Shown: positions 26,578 through 34,563 of the stretch, piece by piece | Numbering within the stretch: position 1 is the first letter of the stretch | Layout of the letters: every line of letters begins with the position of its first letter | From: Phycicoccus sonneratiae | GTDB lineage: Bacteria > Actinomycetota > Actinomycetes > Actinomycetales > Dermatophilaceae | Direction: 5' to 3' | DNA length: 64,000 nt | NCBI RefSeq assembly: GCF_016887965.1 | Contig: NZ_JAFDVD010000015.1 | Span: 143,077 to 207,076, forward strand | The notes under the pieces: generated by a model | The model's input: the letters and a program-made list of their open reading frames with translations, nothing else | Told to the model about the DNA's origin: nothing | Database searches by the model: none | Position numbers and translations under genes: made by a program

Positions 26578-28344
26578 TCAGTGCCCGTGCCCGTGGTCGT
26601 GGTCGTGGTCGTGGCCACGCGCCACGACGCCGGACGCACTGACGATCCCGGCCCCGTAGAAGGAGTTGAACTCCTTGGTCCCGGTGCAGGTCGCCGTGTA
26701 CTCCGGGCCGCGGCCCACGTCCTCGTAGGACTGGACGCCGCCGGCCGGGCAGGCGTGCTCGGTGGCCGTGCCCATGACGATCCGGCGGACGGTGTCGGGC
26801 GCGAGCCCGAACCCACCGTGGCGCTGGGACTTCCCGTGCGCCGAGACCGCCAGCGCGGCGACGCCCGCGGCGTGCGGCGAGGCCATCGAGGTGCCCTGGA
26901 GGTACTGGTAGTACCCGCACACCTGCTTGCCCTTGACCGTGCGGCAGTCCTTCGTCGTGCCGGCCGCCTCACCCGCCGGGGTGATGTTGCCGTCGGCGTC
27001 GACCTGGCCCTCGGCCTGCATGACGTTGAGCGGCGCGGTCGAGAGGATGAGGTTGCCGTTCGTGCGGTAGGTGTCGGTGCCGAGGCCGTCACGGAACCAG
27101 CCGCCGGGCGCCGCGACCTCGATCTCGCCGGAGCGCAGGTCGGTGGCCCAGTTGGAGTAGTCGGCCTTGCGGGTCGACGGCCCGACCGACGAGACGCCGA
27201 GGACGTGCGGGCCCTCGACCGGGAGGTCGAAGCAGGTCGCGTCGTCGATGGTGCGCTCGTGCTCGGTGCCGCCCGGGTAGTCGGGGCTCGAGGTGTCGGG
27301 CCGCGGGTTCGACAGGTCGTCGTTGCCGTTGCCGAGCGCGCCGACGAGCGTGACGCCCTTCTTGTGCGCGTAGTTGAGGGCGCGGGTCATCGACTTGATG
27401 ATGAGGTCCTGCTCGGCGGCCTGCTCGGGGGTGTCCTCGGGGGCGCCGCCGATGCAGTTGTAGGCCCACGGGTCGACGTAGAACGACATGTTGACGACGT
27501 CGATGCCGGCGTCACCGGAGTAGGTGAGCGCGTTGACGGTGGGCGTCAGGAAGAAGTAGCCGCTGTCCTGGCCGGCCCGGACGTTGACGAGGTCGACGTT
27601 CGGGGCGACACCGGAGACGCCGATGCCGTTGAGCGCCGCCGCCATCGTGCCGGCGACGTGGGTGCCGTGGCCGTCGTCGTCGTGGTCGACCGGGTCGACG
27701 CAGGACGCGAACTCGCACGGGCCGTCGATGTCGGGCATGTCGGTGACGAAGTTGCGCGAGAGCTTCTTGTCGAAGTTCGGGGCGAGGTCGGGGTGCGTGC
27801 CGTCGACGCCGGTGTCCATGACACCGACCCGGACCCGCTTGTCACCGAGCTCGCTCTTGTGGGCCTTGTCCGCACCGATGAGCTTCATGCCCCACAGGGA
27901 GGAGTCGAGCGGGTCGGCCTTGCCGCCCTTCGGCCCGTGGCCGTGGTCGTGCTCGTCGCCGTGGCGCGAGGTGGCGCGGTTCTCGCGGGTCACCGCGTCC
28001 TTGGCGGGTCGGGCGTCCGGCGAGCGGCCGACGACGCCGTCGCGGGCCGCCGCGGCGACGCCGCTCATCGAGCGGGCCGCACCGGCGAAGCCGGCGCTCG
28101 TGGACTCCACCGAGACCAGGCCGATGTCGGTGTTCACCGAGGTCACGGTGGCCCCGGCCTTCGCGAGCCGCTGGGCCAGCGCGCGGGCGTCGGTGCCGTC
28201 GGCCGCCAGCACGGCGTAGCCGGTGCGCGCCGTGGTGGTCGCGCCTGCGGTCGCGGCGCCGGACGCGGTCGCGGTCGTCGCGCCGAGGGCGCTCGCGGCC
28301 AAGGCCACGGCACCGGTCAGGGCGACCATGCGAGATCGTCGCAT
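26578..28344 (-). CDS. Secreted S8 serine protease (subtilase) with His/Asp-rich tracts
   Basis: A 588-residue exported subtilase. Signal peptide about 1-28, an inhibitor-like prodomain about 41-115, then the catalytic domain with Asp177 (VGVMDTGVDGTHPD), His226 (DDDGHGTHVAGT) and Ser486 (GTSMASPHAAG). ALGNGN carries the oxyanion Asn. Two metal-binding-like tracts are unusual: SRHGDEHDHGHGPKGGK just before the catalytic domain and a C-terminal GHDHDHDHGHGH. Several Cys suggest disulfides. It is transcribed alone. Substrate unknown; His tracts could bind Zn or Ni and tune activation (inferred). Confidence 0.93.
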   Translation of the reverse strand: MRRSRMVALTGAVALAASALGATTATASGAATAGATTTARTGYAVLAADGTDARALAQRLAKAGATVTSVNTDIGLVSVESTSAGFAGAARSMSGVAAAARDGVVGRSPDARPAKDAVTRENRATSRHGDEHDHGHGPKGGKADPLDSSLWGMKLIGADKAHKSELGDKRVRVGVMDTGVDGTHPDLAPNFDKKLSRNFVTDMPDIDGPCEFASCVDPVDHDDDGHGTHVAGTMAAALNGIGVSGVAPNVDLVNVRAGQDSGYFFLTPTVNALTYSGDAGIDVVNMSFYVDPWAYNCIGGAPEDTPEQAAEQDLIIKSMTRALNYAHKKGVTLVGALGNGNDDLSNPRPDTSSPDYPGGTEHERTIDDATCFDLPVEGPHVLGVSSVGPSTRKADYSNWATDLRSGEIEVAAPGGWFRDGLGTDTYRTNGNLILSTAPLNVMQAEGQVDADGNITPAGEAAGTTKDCRTVKGKQVCGYYQYLQGTSMASPHAAGVAALAVSAHGKSQRHGGFGLAPDTVRRIVMGTATEHACPAGGVQSYEDVGRGPEYTATCTGTKEFNSFYGAGIVSASGVVARGHDHDHDHGHGH

Positions 28345-28462
28345 CAGGGTGTCTCCTCCGTCGTGATCGGGCGCGGCGTTGCGCCCGACCCGAACCGTAG
28401 GGGGGGAGTCCGGCGTCGCGGGGGTTTCGTGACGCCTCCGGCGGTGACCGGTCGACCGGGCC

Positions 28463-29119
28463 TCAGGCCGTCGGCGCCCCGACCTCGACCTCGGTGCGGT
28501 AGGACCAGCCGTCGGCGAGCGGCAGGGAGTCACCGCTCCAGAAGCGCCCGGGGTCGTACCAGTTGGTCGGGACGTCGGCCCGCAGGATGCCCATGTCCTC
28601 GAGCGTCGCGGCCACCACCTCGGCGCAGTAGGCGTCCTCGGGGCGCAGCCCCTTGCGCTCGAGGGCGCGGCGCGAGAGGTGGGCGTCGCGGCCCCGCAGC
28701 CAGCGCCAGCCGAGCCGCACGGTGGAGGGGAAGGACACCCCGTCGAGCCGTGCCACGGTGCGCAGGGCCGCGTCCTCCTCCGCACGGCCGACGCCCGGTT
28801 CGAGCTGGCGCAGCCAGGCCCGCTGGCCGTACCTGACCTGCCAGGTCGTCACGGCCTCGGCGAGGTCGTGGAGCTGGACGCCGCGGTGGTGGTCGCCGGT
28901 CCAGTGGTCGCGCATCGAGCGCCCGAGCTCGGCGTGCCACATCAGCGGGGGGAGGTCGTCGAGCACGAGGGCCATCCCGACGTGGTTGACCGGGGCGTTG
29001 CTCGCCGTCTGGATGAGCCGATCGGCGACGGTGCCGCCGCGGAAGATCCACAGGTCGCCGGTGCGCGTCGCCGCGACGGCCTCGTCGAAGGGGACGGTCG
29101 TGGGTGCGGGGCGCGCCAT
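28463..29119 (-). CDS. Permuted NlpC/P60-like (YiiX-type) papain-fold protein
   Basis: A 218-residue protein whose order of key residues suits the circularly permuted YaeF/YiiX branch: TGDLWIFRGG and the catalytic His motif NHVGMALVLDD early (about 45-55), and the Cys motif AYCAEVVAATLEDMGIL late (about 163-179). Members are thiol hydrolases or acyltransferases on amide or lipid substrates. There is no signal peptide, so it is probably cytoplasmic. The ATG lies 6 nt after CACACT. Substrate not inferable. Confidence 0.75.
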   Translation of the reverse strand: MARPAPTTVPFDEAVAATRTGDLWIFRGGTVADRLIQTASNAPVNHVGMALVLDDLPPLMWHAELGRSMRDHWTGDHHRGVQLHDLAEAVTTWQVRYGQRAWLRQLEPGVGRAEEDAALRTVARLDGVSFPSTVRLGWRWLRGRDAHLSRRALERKGLRPEDAYCAEVVAATLEDMGILRADVPTNWYDPGRFWSGDSLPLADGWSYRTEVEVGAPTA

Positions 29120-29158
29120 GGGGCCAGTGTGCCGGGTGGCGCTCGCTAGGGTGGCGCC

Positions 29159-29344
29159 GTGGACCGCAACCGCAGGTGGAAGGTGCTCGGCCTCGCCGGG
29201 CTGGCCGGCGTCGTGGCGACGGGGGTGCTCGTCGCCCGCGACGAGCGCACGCGGCGGGCCTACTCGCCCGACGAGGTCCGCGACCGGCTCCAGCAGCGGC
29301 TCGACGAGGCCGAGCGCGCGGCGGACCAGCCCGCCGACGACTGA
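29159..29344 (+). CDS. Small single-pass membrane protein
   Basis: A 61-residue protein with basic MDRNRRWK, one hydrophobic helix (about 9-26), then a charged tail with YSPDEVRDRLQQRLDEAERA, probably helical. The GTG is exactly 6 nt after TAGGGT, which supports a real leaderless gene. The family is not recognised. It is divergent from the papain-fold gene with 39 bp between starts, so the promoters abut. Confidence 0.65.
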   Translation: MDRNRRWKVLGLAGLAGVVATGVLVARDERTRRAYSPDEVRDRLQQRLDEAERAADQPADD

Positions 29345-29384
29345 CCCACCGCCCCGCCGCTCGCCACCCCCGTCCCAGCTTTCC

Positions 29385-29456
29385 CTCCGGCTGCCGGAAG
29401 GTTCAGTGACCTGCCGGTTGCATCCGACAGGTCACTGAAGGTTCCGGCATCCGGAG
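29385..29456. terminator. Long nested hairpin between convergent genes
   Basis: Arms 29385-29413 and 29428-29456 pair almost throughout, with a core of 12 perfect bp (TTCAGTGACCTG and its complement) and one internal mismatch. It separates the small membrane protein from the SRPBCC gene and can act on both strands. Confidence 0.8.
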
Positions 29457-29478
29457 AGAAAGTTCAGGGGGTGCAGGG

Positions 29479-29982
29479 TCAGGAGGTGGCGGGGGTAGCG
29501 GCGGTGTGCGCGTCGGCGAGGAGGGCGTCGAGCTTGTCGTAGCCCTCGACCATGCCGCCCTCCATCCCGGACTCGACCATCGCGTCGCGACCCTCGACGC
29601 TGCGCCCGATGCTCCGCCCGTGCAGGCGGGTGCGGCCGTCGCCGAGGTCCTCGAAGTGGAGGAACTCCAGCGCCACCTCGTCGGGCATCCCCTCGAACTC
29701 GAAGGTCTGGAGGATGAACTCGTCGTCGCGGACCGTGTGGAACACCCCGCGGAAGCCGAACTCCTCGCCCGAGGGGTTGCGGTGCACGTACCGGTACCCC
29801 CCGCCGTCGGAGAAGTCCCAGTGCGGGACGTCCATCTCGTAGCCCTGCGGCCCGAGCCACTGCCTGACCTTCTCGGGGTCGCGGTGCGCGTCGAAGACGG
29901 CCGCGACCGGCGCGTCGAAGTCGCGGGTGAAGTCGATCCACGGCACGCCGGCCGGGACGTCGAGGCTGAGTGCGTTGCTCAT
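29479..29982 (-). CDS. SRPBCC (AHSA1-like) protein
   Basis: A 167-residue START-like fold of the AHSA1 branch: WIDFTRDFDAPVAAVFDAHR at about 15-34, VRQWLGPQGYEMDV, YRYVHRNPSGEEFGFRGVFH and TRLHGRSIGRSVEGRDAMVE. Such proteins bind hydrophobic ligands in a deep pocket; no enzymatic residues stand out. The ATG overlaps the stop of the ArsR gene by 4 nt; ArsR-SRPBCC pairs are very common in actinobacteria and are usually co-repressed. Confidence 0.88.
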   Translation of the reverse strand: MSNALSLDVPAGVPWIDFTRDFDAPVAAVFDAHRDPEKVRQWLGPQGYEMDVPHWDFSDGGGYRYVHRNPSGEEFGFRGVFHTVRDDEFILQTFEFEGMPDEVALEFLHFEDLGDGRTRLHGRSIGRSVEGRDAMVESGMEGGMVEGYDKLDALLADAHTAATPATS

Positions 29983-30326
29983 CGTGCTGCTCCTCCGGTG
30001 TCGTCGCGCGGCTCGGCGAGCAGCGCATCGAGGCGACGGAACGACCGCTCGCGGGCGAGCCGGTAGCCGTCGATCCACGCCGTGAGCCGCTCGAGGGCCT
30101 CGGGCGCGAGGTGGACGGGGCGGCGCTGGGCCTCCCGCCCCTTGGTGACCAGGCCCGCCTGCTCGAGGACCCGGACGTGCTTCGACACCGCCTGGAGGGA
30201 GATGGCGAAGGGCTCGGCGAGCTCGTTGACCGTGGCCGGTCCGCGGCTCAGCCGGGCGACGATGGCCCGGCGCACCGGGTCGGCGAGGGCCGTGAAGCCC
30301 AGGTCCACCAACTCGTCGTCGTCCAT
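29979..30326 (-). CDS. ArsR-family repressor of the SRPBCC operon
   Basis: A 115-residue winged-helix protein: LGFTALADPVRRAIVARLSR, ATVNELAEPFAISLQAVSKH (recognition helix), VRVLEQAGLVTKGREAQRRP. No Cys or His metal site is present, so it probably senses something other than a metal, or nothing but its own level. The ATG at 30326 is chosen; a TTG at 30338 is in frame. A 16-bp palindrome 8 bp upstream is the likely operator. Confidence 0.88.
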   Translation of the reverse strand: MDDDELVDLGFTALADPVRRAIVARLSRGPATVNELAEPFAISLQAVSKHVRVLEQAGLVTKGREAQRRPVHLAPEALERLTAWIDGYRLARERSFRRLDALLAEPRDDTGGAAR

Positions 30327-30334
30327 GCCCGTAC

Positions 30335-30350
30335 TCAACCATATGGTTGA
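30335..30350. promoter_or_regulatory. Perfect 16-bp palindromic operator for the ArsR gene
   Basis: TCAACCATATGGTTGA is fully self-complementary and is followed by a second TCAACC half-site (30351-30356). It overlaps the presumed -10 of the ArsR gene. ArsR proteins bind such 12-2-12-type palindromes as dimers, so autorepression is expected. Confidence 0.8.
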
Positions 30351-30382
30351 TCAACCGTCAAGATGAATACGGGACGTCCGGG

Positions 30383-31009
30383 TCAGGGGGCGGCGAGGGT
30401 CGCGACGACGTGGAGGACACCGAACGGGTCCTCGGCGTGGACGTCGAGGGCGGCGAGGCCCGGCCGACCGGCGAGGGCCGCGGCCGCCACCTGGAGCGGC
30501 GCCCGGCCGTGGACGAGCAGGTCGGCGCAGAGCACGGGGTCGAGGGCGAGCAGCCCCTCGGGGTCGGCGGCGCGCAGCGCCCCGAGCAGCGCCTCGTCGA
30601 CCGCGAAGGCCCGCTCGTCGAGGTGCCCCGGCGCCTTCTCGCCCCGGCGCGCACTGCCGTCGGCGACGACGACGAGGGTCGCGTCCGCCGACCCGACTGC
30701 CGGCTGCTCGCCGAGCGCGCGGCACTCGGCCGCCGGGGCGTCCCACGCGACGGTGACGACCCCCTCGACCGCCACGCCGGCGAGCGCGGCGAGGTGCGCC
30801 CCGACCCGCTGGCCCAGCGGCGGACGGGTGCCCCGCTGCTCGCGGTCGGTGGCGACGACGAGCACGACCCCGGATGCCCCGTCGGCCGCCGCCGCGTCAC
30901 GCACCGCGGCCACCGCCCTGGCCCGCAGGTCGGCCGCGGCATCGGTGCGACCCGTGTACTCGGGCAGGAGGAACGGTGCGCTCGGCACGACGACGACCGA
31001 CTGGCTCAC
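30383..31009 (-). CDS. Class III extradiol dioxygenase-like protein, probably non-catalytic
   Basis: A 208-residue protein with the start SVVVVPSAPFLLPEYTGR and late DPVLCADLLVHGRAPLQVAA, as in actinobacterial proteins distantly related to the LigB/MEMO fold. The metal-binding His pair of true LigB dioxygenases was not found. The GTG overlaps the folP2 stop by 4 nt, so it is the last gene of the DoxX-gpgS-folP2 operon. It might act on the product of those genes, but the function is unknown. Confidence 0.6.
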   Translation of the reverse strand: MSQSVVVVPSAPFLLPEYTGRTDAAADLRARAVAAVRDAAAADGASGVVLVVATDREQRGTRPPLGQRVGAHLAALAGVAVEGVVTVAWDAPAAECRALGEQPAVGSADATLVVVADGSARRGEKAPGHLDERAFAVDEALLGALRAADPEGLLALDPVLCADLLVHGRAPLQVAAAALAGRPGLAALDVHAEDPFGVLHVVATLAAP

Positions 31010-31881
31010 GCGAGGCCCCGGACCGTCCGCGCCGGCGGCAGCTCGCCGGCGACGACCGAGACGAGGTCGAGCACCTGGCGCGTCTCGACGACCTCGTGCA
31101 CCCGGTAGACCTGGGCCCCGTGCCACGCGCAGAGGGCCGTCGCCGCGAGCGTTCCGGTCAGCCGCTCACCGACGGGCAGGTCGAGCGACTCCCCCACGAA
31201 GTCCTTGTTGGACAACGAGACCAGCACCGGCCAGCCGAGGGTGGTCAGCTCGTCGAGCCGGCGGGTGACCTCGAGCGAGTGCCACGTGTTCTTGCCGAAG
31301 TCGTGCGCCGGGTCGATGACCACACGCTCGCGCTCGACGCCCATCGACACCGCCCGCTCGGCCTGGCGCAGCAGGGAGGAGCGCACGTCCTGCACGACGT
31401 CGTCGTACTCGATGCGGTGCGGCCGCGTGCGGGGCGTGACCCCCCCGGTGTGGGTGCACACGAGCGAGGCGCCGAACTCGGCTGCGACGGAGGGCAGCTC
31501 GGGGTCTGCACCGCCCCAGGCGTCGTTGATGAGGTCAGCGCCGACCGCGCACACCGCCCGCGCGACCTCGCTGCGCCAGGTGTCGACGCTGATGACGAGG
31601 TCCGGGTGCTCGGCGCGGACCCGCTCGACGAAGCCGACGACCCGACGCTTCTCCTCCTCGGCGTCGATCTCGGCGCCCGGTGCCGCCTTGATGCCGCCGA
31701 TGTCGACGAGATCGGCGCCCTGGTCGACGACCATCCGGACACGGTCGAGGGCGGCATCCTCGGCCCAGCTGATCCCCTTGTCGTAGAACGAGTCCGGCGT
31801 GCGGTTGACGATGGCCATGACGAGCCGGGCCGTGGCGGGGTACTCGTTGCGCCCGAGCCGCAGCACGGCCCCGCGGGTCAT
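31006..31881 (-). CDS. folP2: FolP2-like dihydropteroate synthase homologue
   Basis: A 291-residue TIM-barrel related to dihydropteroate synthase: MAIVNRTPDSFYDKG, GADLVDIGGIKAAPGAEIDA, VISVDTWRSEVARAV, LINDAWGG, VVIDPAHDFGKNTWHSLEV and LSNKDFVGESLDL. It matches the FolP2 branch (M. tuberculosis Rv1207), which keeps the fold but is reported to lack DHPS activity, and that is next to gpgS there as here. A role in glucosylglycerate or methylglucose polysaccharide formation is possible by context. It overlaps gpgS by 4 nt. Confidence 0.85.
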   Translation of the reverse strand: MTRGAVLRLGRNEYPATARLVMAIVNRTPDSFYDKGISWAEDAALDRVRMVVDQGADLVDIGGIKAAPGAEIDAEEEKRRVVGFVERVRAEHPDLVISVDTWRSEVARAVCAVGADLINDAWGGADPELPSVAAEFGASLVCTHTGGVTPRTRPHRIEYDDVVQDVRSSLLRQAERAVSMGVERERVVIDPAHDFGKNTWHSLEVTRRLDELTTLGWPVLVSLSNKDFVGESLDLPVGERLTGTLAATALCAWHGAQVYRVHEVVETRQVLDLVSVVAGELPPARTVRGLA

Positions 31882-32819
31882 CGCCGCACCTCCGTCCGCT
31901 GCGCGTACCCCTCGACCGACACGGCGGGCGGCCGCTCGGTGAGGTCGACCGGCCGCGGCCGCGGGACGAACCCCTCCGCTGCGCGCACGTACTGGGTGAG
32001 GACCGCTCCCTCGGCCCGGGACGGCGCACCCCGGCCGAGCCGGGCCTCGACGGCCGCCAGCACCTGCACGGCCATCGGTCCGAGGGTGTCGTGCCGGTGG
32101 TGGCGGTGGGTGCGACGCCCGAGGTCGACCTGGGCGATGGCCTCGGCGCCGAGGAGGTCGGCGGTGTCGACGAGGGCCGCGATCTCGACCCCGTAGCCGA
32201 CCGGCACCGAGAAGCGCTCGAACGCCGAGCGACGGACCGCCCACTCCCCCGCGAGCGGCTGGACGAGACCGGCGAGGTCCGGGCGGTGCAGCGCCAGGAG
32301 CGGCCGGGCGACGAGCTCGGTGACCCGCCCCCCGGTCTCGGCCTCGTGCCCCGCGGCGTCGAGCAGCGGACGGTCGTACACGGCCTTGACGAGGGCGACG
32401 CCGGGGTCGGCGAGCAGCGGCGCCACGAGGCCGCTGACGAAGTGCGTGCCCCACTCGATGAGATCGGCGTCGAGGAAGACGAGGACGTCACCCGTCGTGA
32501 CGTGCAGCGCCTTCCACAGCGCCTCCCCCTTGCCCCGGGCCGACCCGAGCCCGGGCAGGACCTCGGCCGCCGCGTGCACCGTGGCGCCGGCGGCCCGGGC
32601 CACCGCGGCGGTCCGGTCGGTGGAGTCGGAGTCGATGACGACGAGCTCGTCGACGAGCGGGACCTCCTCGACCCAGGCCCGGCGGACCCCGGTGACGACC
32701 TCGCCGACCGTCGACTCCTCGTCCCGCGCCGGCACGACGACCGACACCCGCGTCGCGCCCTTGGCCGCGAGGAGCTCCTCGGGCGCCGGCACGGGGCCGG
32801 CGACGGTGCGGACCGGCAT
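31878..32819 (-). CDS. gpgS: Glucosyl-3-phosphoglycerate synthase
   Basis: A 313-residue GT81 glycosyltransferase that makes glucosyl-3-phosphoglycerate from UDP- or ADP-glucose, the first step of glucosylglycerate and methylglucose lipopolysaccharide. Motifs: VSVVVPARDEESTVGEVV, VDELVVIDSDSTDRTAAVA, LPGLGSARGKGEALWKALHV, the metal-binding FLDADLIEWGTHFVSGL and QPLAGEWAVRRSAF. The start ATG shares one base with the DoxX stop and its own stop overlaps folP2, giving a tight operon. Confidence 0.93.
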   Translation of the reverse strand: MPVRTVAGPVPAPEELLAAKGATRVSVVVPARDEESTVGEVVTGVRRAWVEEVPLVDELVVIDSDSTDRTAAVARAAGATVHAAAEVLPGLGSARGKGEALWKALHVTTGDVLVFLDADLIEWGTHFVSGLVAPLLADPGVALVKAVYDRPLLDAAGHEAETGGRVTELVARPLLALHRPDLAGLVQPLAGEWAVRRSAFERFSVPVGYGVEIAALVDTADLLGAEAIAQVDLGRRTHRHHRHDTLGPMAVQVLAAVEARLGRGAPSRAEGAVLTQYVRAAEGFVPRPRPVDLTERPPAVSVEGYAQRTEVRR

Positions 32820-33316
32820 CAGGCCTCGTCGGCGACGGGTCGACGGAAGACGGCGAGCAGGGCGCCCGCGGCGGCCAGCCCCCCGACGGCGGCCACGGCA
32901 CCCCAGGCCGGGCCGGAGAGCGGCAGGCCGAACGCGTCGTCGAGCGACCAGGCGCCCGGACCGGTGACGGCCAGCGCCACCGCGGCCATCGCGACGAGGA
33001 GCACGTACTCCCAGCCACCCTTGAAGACGAAGTACCCCTTGCCGCGGTGGTCGGTGAGCGCGGCGACGGTCATCAGCCCGACGAAGGCCATGGCGGCGAG
33101 CCCGGTGAGCAAGCCGAGGGTGACGAGGACGCCGGCGACCAGCTCGGTGCCGGCCGCGACCCGGGCGTGCAGCCAGCCCGGCCGCAGCCCGAGCGACTCG
33201 AACCAGCCCGCGGTGCCGGTGAGCCCGCCGCCGCCCCACACCTTGTTCGCTCCGTGGAGGACGAGCATCGGGCCGAGGGCCAGGCGCAGCACGAGCAGGC
33301 CGAGGTCGAGGTCCAT
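32819..33316 (-). CDS. DoxX-family membrane protein
   Basis: A 165-residue four-helix membrane protein: LLVLRLALGPMLVLHGANKVWGG (about 6-28), a second helix with AAGTELVAGVLVTLGLLTGL, a polar DHRGKGYFVFKGGWEYVLLV and a last helix. This is the DoxX pattern. In mycobacteria DoxX associates with SodA and SseA against oxidative stress; here it is the first gene of the gpgS-folP2 operon, so the role may differ. Confidence 0.85.
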   Translation of the reverse strand: MDLDLGLLVLRLALGPMLVLHGANKVWGGGGLTGTAGWFESLGLRPGWLHARVAAGTELVAGVLVTLGLLTGLAAMAFVGLMTVAALTDHRGKGYFVFKGGWEYVLLVAMAAVALAVTGPGAWSLDDAFGLPLSGPAWGAVAAVGGLAAAGALLAVFRRPVADEA

Positions 33317-33390
33317 CCCCCAACTCTAGGTGGCGCCGAGGCCGGCCCGACGCCCGGCGGGCCGGGGCTCGACGGCGCTAGCGTGACCCC

Positions 33391-34140
33391 ATGGACGAGG
33401 GTGACGCCGCACCGGCCGGCCGCCGCGCCCGCCCACCCGGCCGCTCCCTCGACCGCCTCCAGGCGCAGCCGGTCATCGACACGGTCGAGCGGCTGCGCCG
33501 GCGCATCGACGCCCGCTTCGCGACCCGCGGGCTGAGCGACGTCGCCGCCGAGCTGTCGGTGCTGGCCCGCGACGTCGCCGAGGGTTCCGGGGCCATCCGC
33601 GGCCGGTTGCGCGTCACCCGGCTGGTCTCGCGGGTCCTCGTCGCGGCGGTCGTCGTCGCGGCGCTGGCCACGCTGTGGGTCGCCGTGCGCGACGCCGTGG
33701 TCGGCGGCCCGGACCGGGGGTTCGAGTGGCTGCCGCTCATCGAGAGTGCGGTCAACGACCTCGTGTTCACCGCCATCGCGGTCTGGTTCCTCGTGGCGCT
33801 GCCGTCGCGGCTCGAGCGCGGACGGCTGCTCGGCCTCCTGCACCGCCTCCGGTCGCTGGCCCACATCATCGACATGCACCAGCTGACCAAGGACCCCGAG
33901 CGGCTGCGCGACGGGTACGAGAGCACGACCGCGTCGGTCGACCCGGGGCTCGGGCGCGCGGACATGGAGCACTACCTCGACTACTGCTCCGAGCTGCTCA
34001 GCCTCGTCGGCAAGACCGCGGCCCTGTGCGCCGAGGAGTCCCGCGACGACGTGGTGCTGGCCACCGTCGCGACGGTCGAGCGGCTCACGACGGAGATGTC
34101 GAGCAAGATCTGGCAGAAGATCTCGCTGCTCCCCGACTGA
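33391..34140 (+). CDS. Two-helix membrane protein of unknown function
   Basis: A 249-residue protein. About 75 cytoplasmic residues with possible coiled coil (QPVIDTVERLRRRIDARFAT) are followed by two transmembrane helices (about 82-102 and about 118-138) and a helical cytoplasmic domain with HRLRSLAHIIDMHQLTKDPE, DMEHYLDYCSELLSLVGKTA and LTTEMSSKIWQKISLL. I do not recognise the family; relatives of this kind occur widely in actinobacteria. The ATG is 6 nt after TAGCGT, supporting the start. It is divergent from the DoxX operon. Confidence 0.65.
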   Translation: MDEGDAAPAGRRARPPGRSLDRLQAQPVIDTVERLRRRIDARFATRGLSDVAAELSVLARDVAEGSGAIRGRLRVTRLVSRVLVAAVVVAALATLWVAVRDAVVGGPDRGFEWLPLIESAVNDLVFTAIAVWFLVALPSRLERGRLLGLLHRLRSLAHIIDMHQLTKDPERLRDGYESTTASVDPGLGRADMEHYLDYCSELLSLVGKTAALCAEESRDDVVLATVATVERLTTEMSSKIWQKISLLPD

Positions 34141-34174
34141 GCCGGGCTCAGCGCGAGAACACCTCCCGCAGAGG

Positions 34175-34456
34175 TCAGTCGGTGACCTCGACGCCCTTCC
34201 AGAACGCGTAGCGGCCGGTGATCTCCTGCGCGGCGTCCTTCGGCTCCGGGTAGTACCAGGCGGCGTCGGCGTTCAGCCGCCCGTCGACCTCGATGCCCTT
34301 GTAGCTCGCGGTGCCCTTCCACGGGCAGACGGTGTGGGTGTCGGAGGACCGCAGCAGGTCCTCGCGGACCGACGCCGCGGGGAAGTAGTGGTTGCCCTCG
34401 ACGACGACCGTGTCGTCGCTCTCGGCGACGACGACGCCGTTCCAGATGGCCTTCAT
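34175..34456 (-). CDS. DUF427 family protein
   Basis: A 93-residue protein of the DUF427 family: MKAIWNGVVVAES, VVVEGNHYFPAASV, SSDTHTVCPWKGTASY (a conserved TxCPWKG) and AAWYYPEPKDAAQEITGRYAF, then WKGVEV. The fold is a small beta-tent; members are common and function is undetermined. A purine-rich GGGAGGAG lies 5-12 nt before the ATG. Confidence 0.9.
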   Translation of the reverse strand: MKAIWNGVVVAESDDTVVVEGNHYFPAASVREDLLRSSDTHTVCPWKGTASYKGIEVDGRLNADAAWYYPEPKDAAQEITGRYAFWKGVEVTD

Positions 34457-34563
34457 GACGGCTCCTCCCGTGGTGGCGGCACTGGCTCCCGGGGCAACGC
34501 CCCGGACCCGTCACCTCTTCCCGCAGGGTTGTCGCCGGCCCCGCACCGGGTGACGATGGCCCG

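Noticed and set aside
31006..31881. Calling this gene a functional dihydropteroate synthase (folP1)
   Set aside because: Its place beside gpgS and its motifs fit the FolP2 branch, which is reported not to make dihydropteroate.
34490..34506. Small hairpin (7-bp stem, 3-nt loop) between the DUF427 and PEP-mutase-like genes
   Set aside because: It lies upstream of both divergent genes, so it is not a terminator, and it is too short to call a regulatory element.
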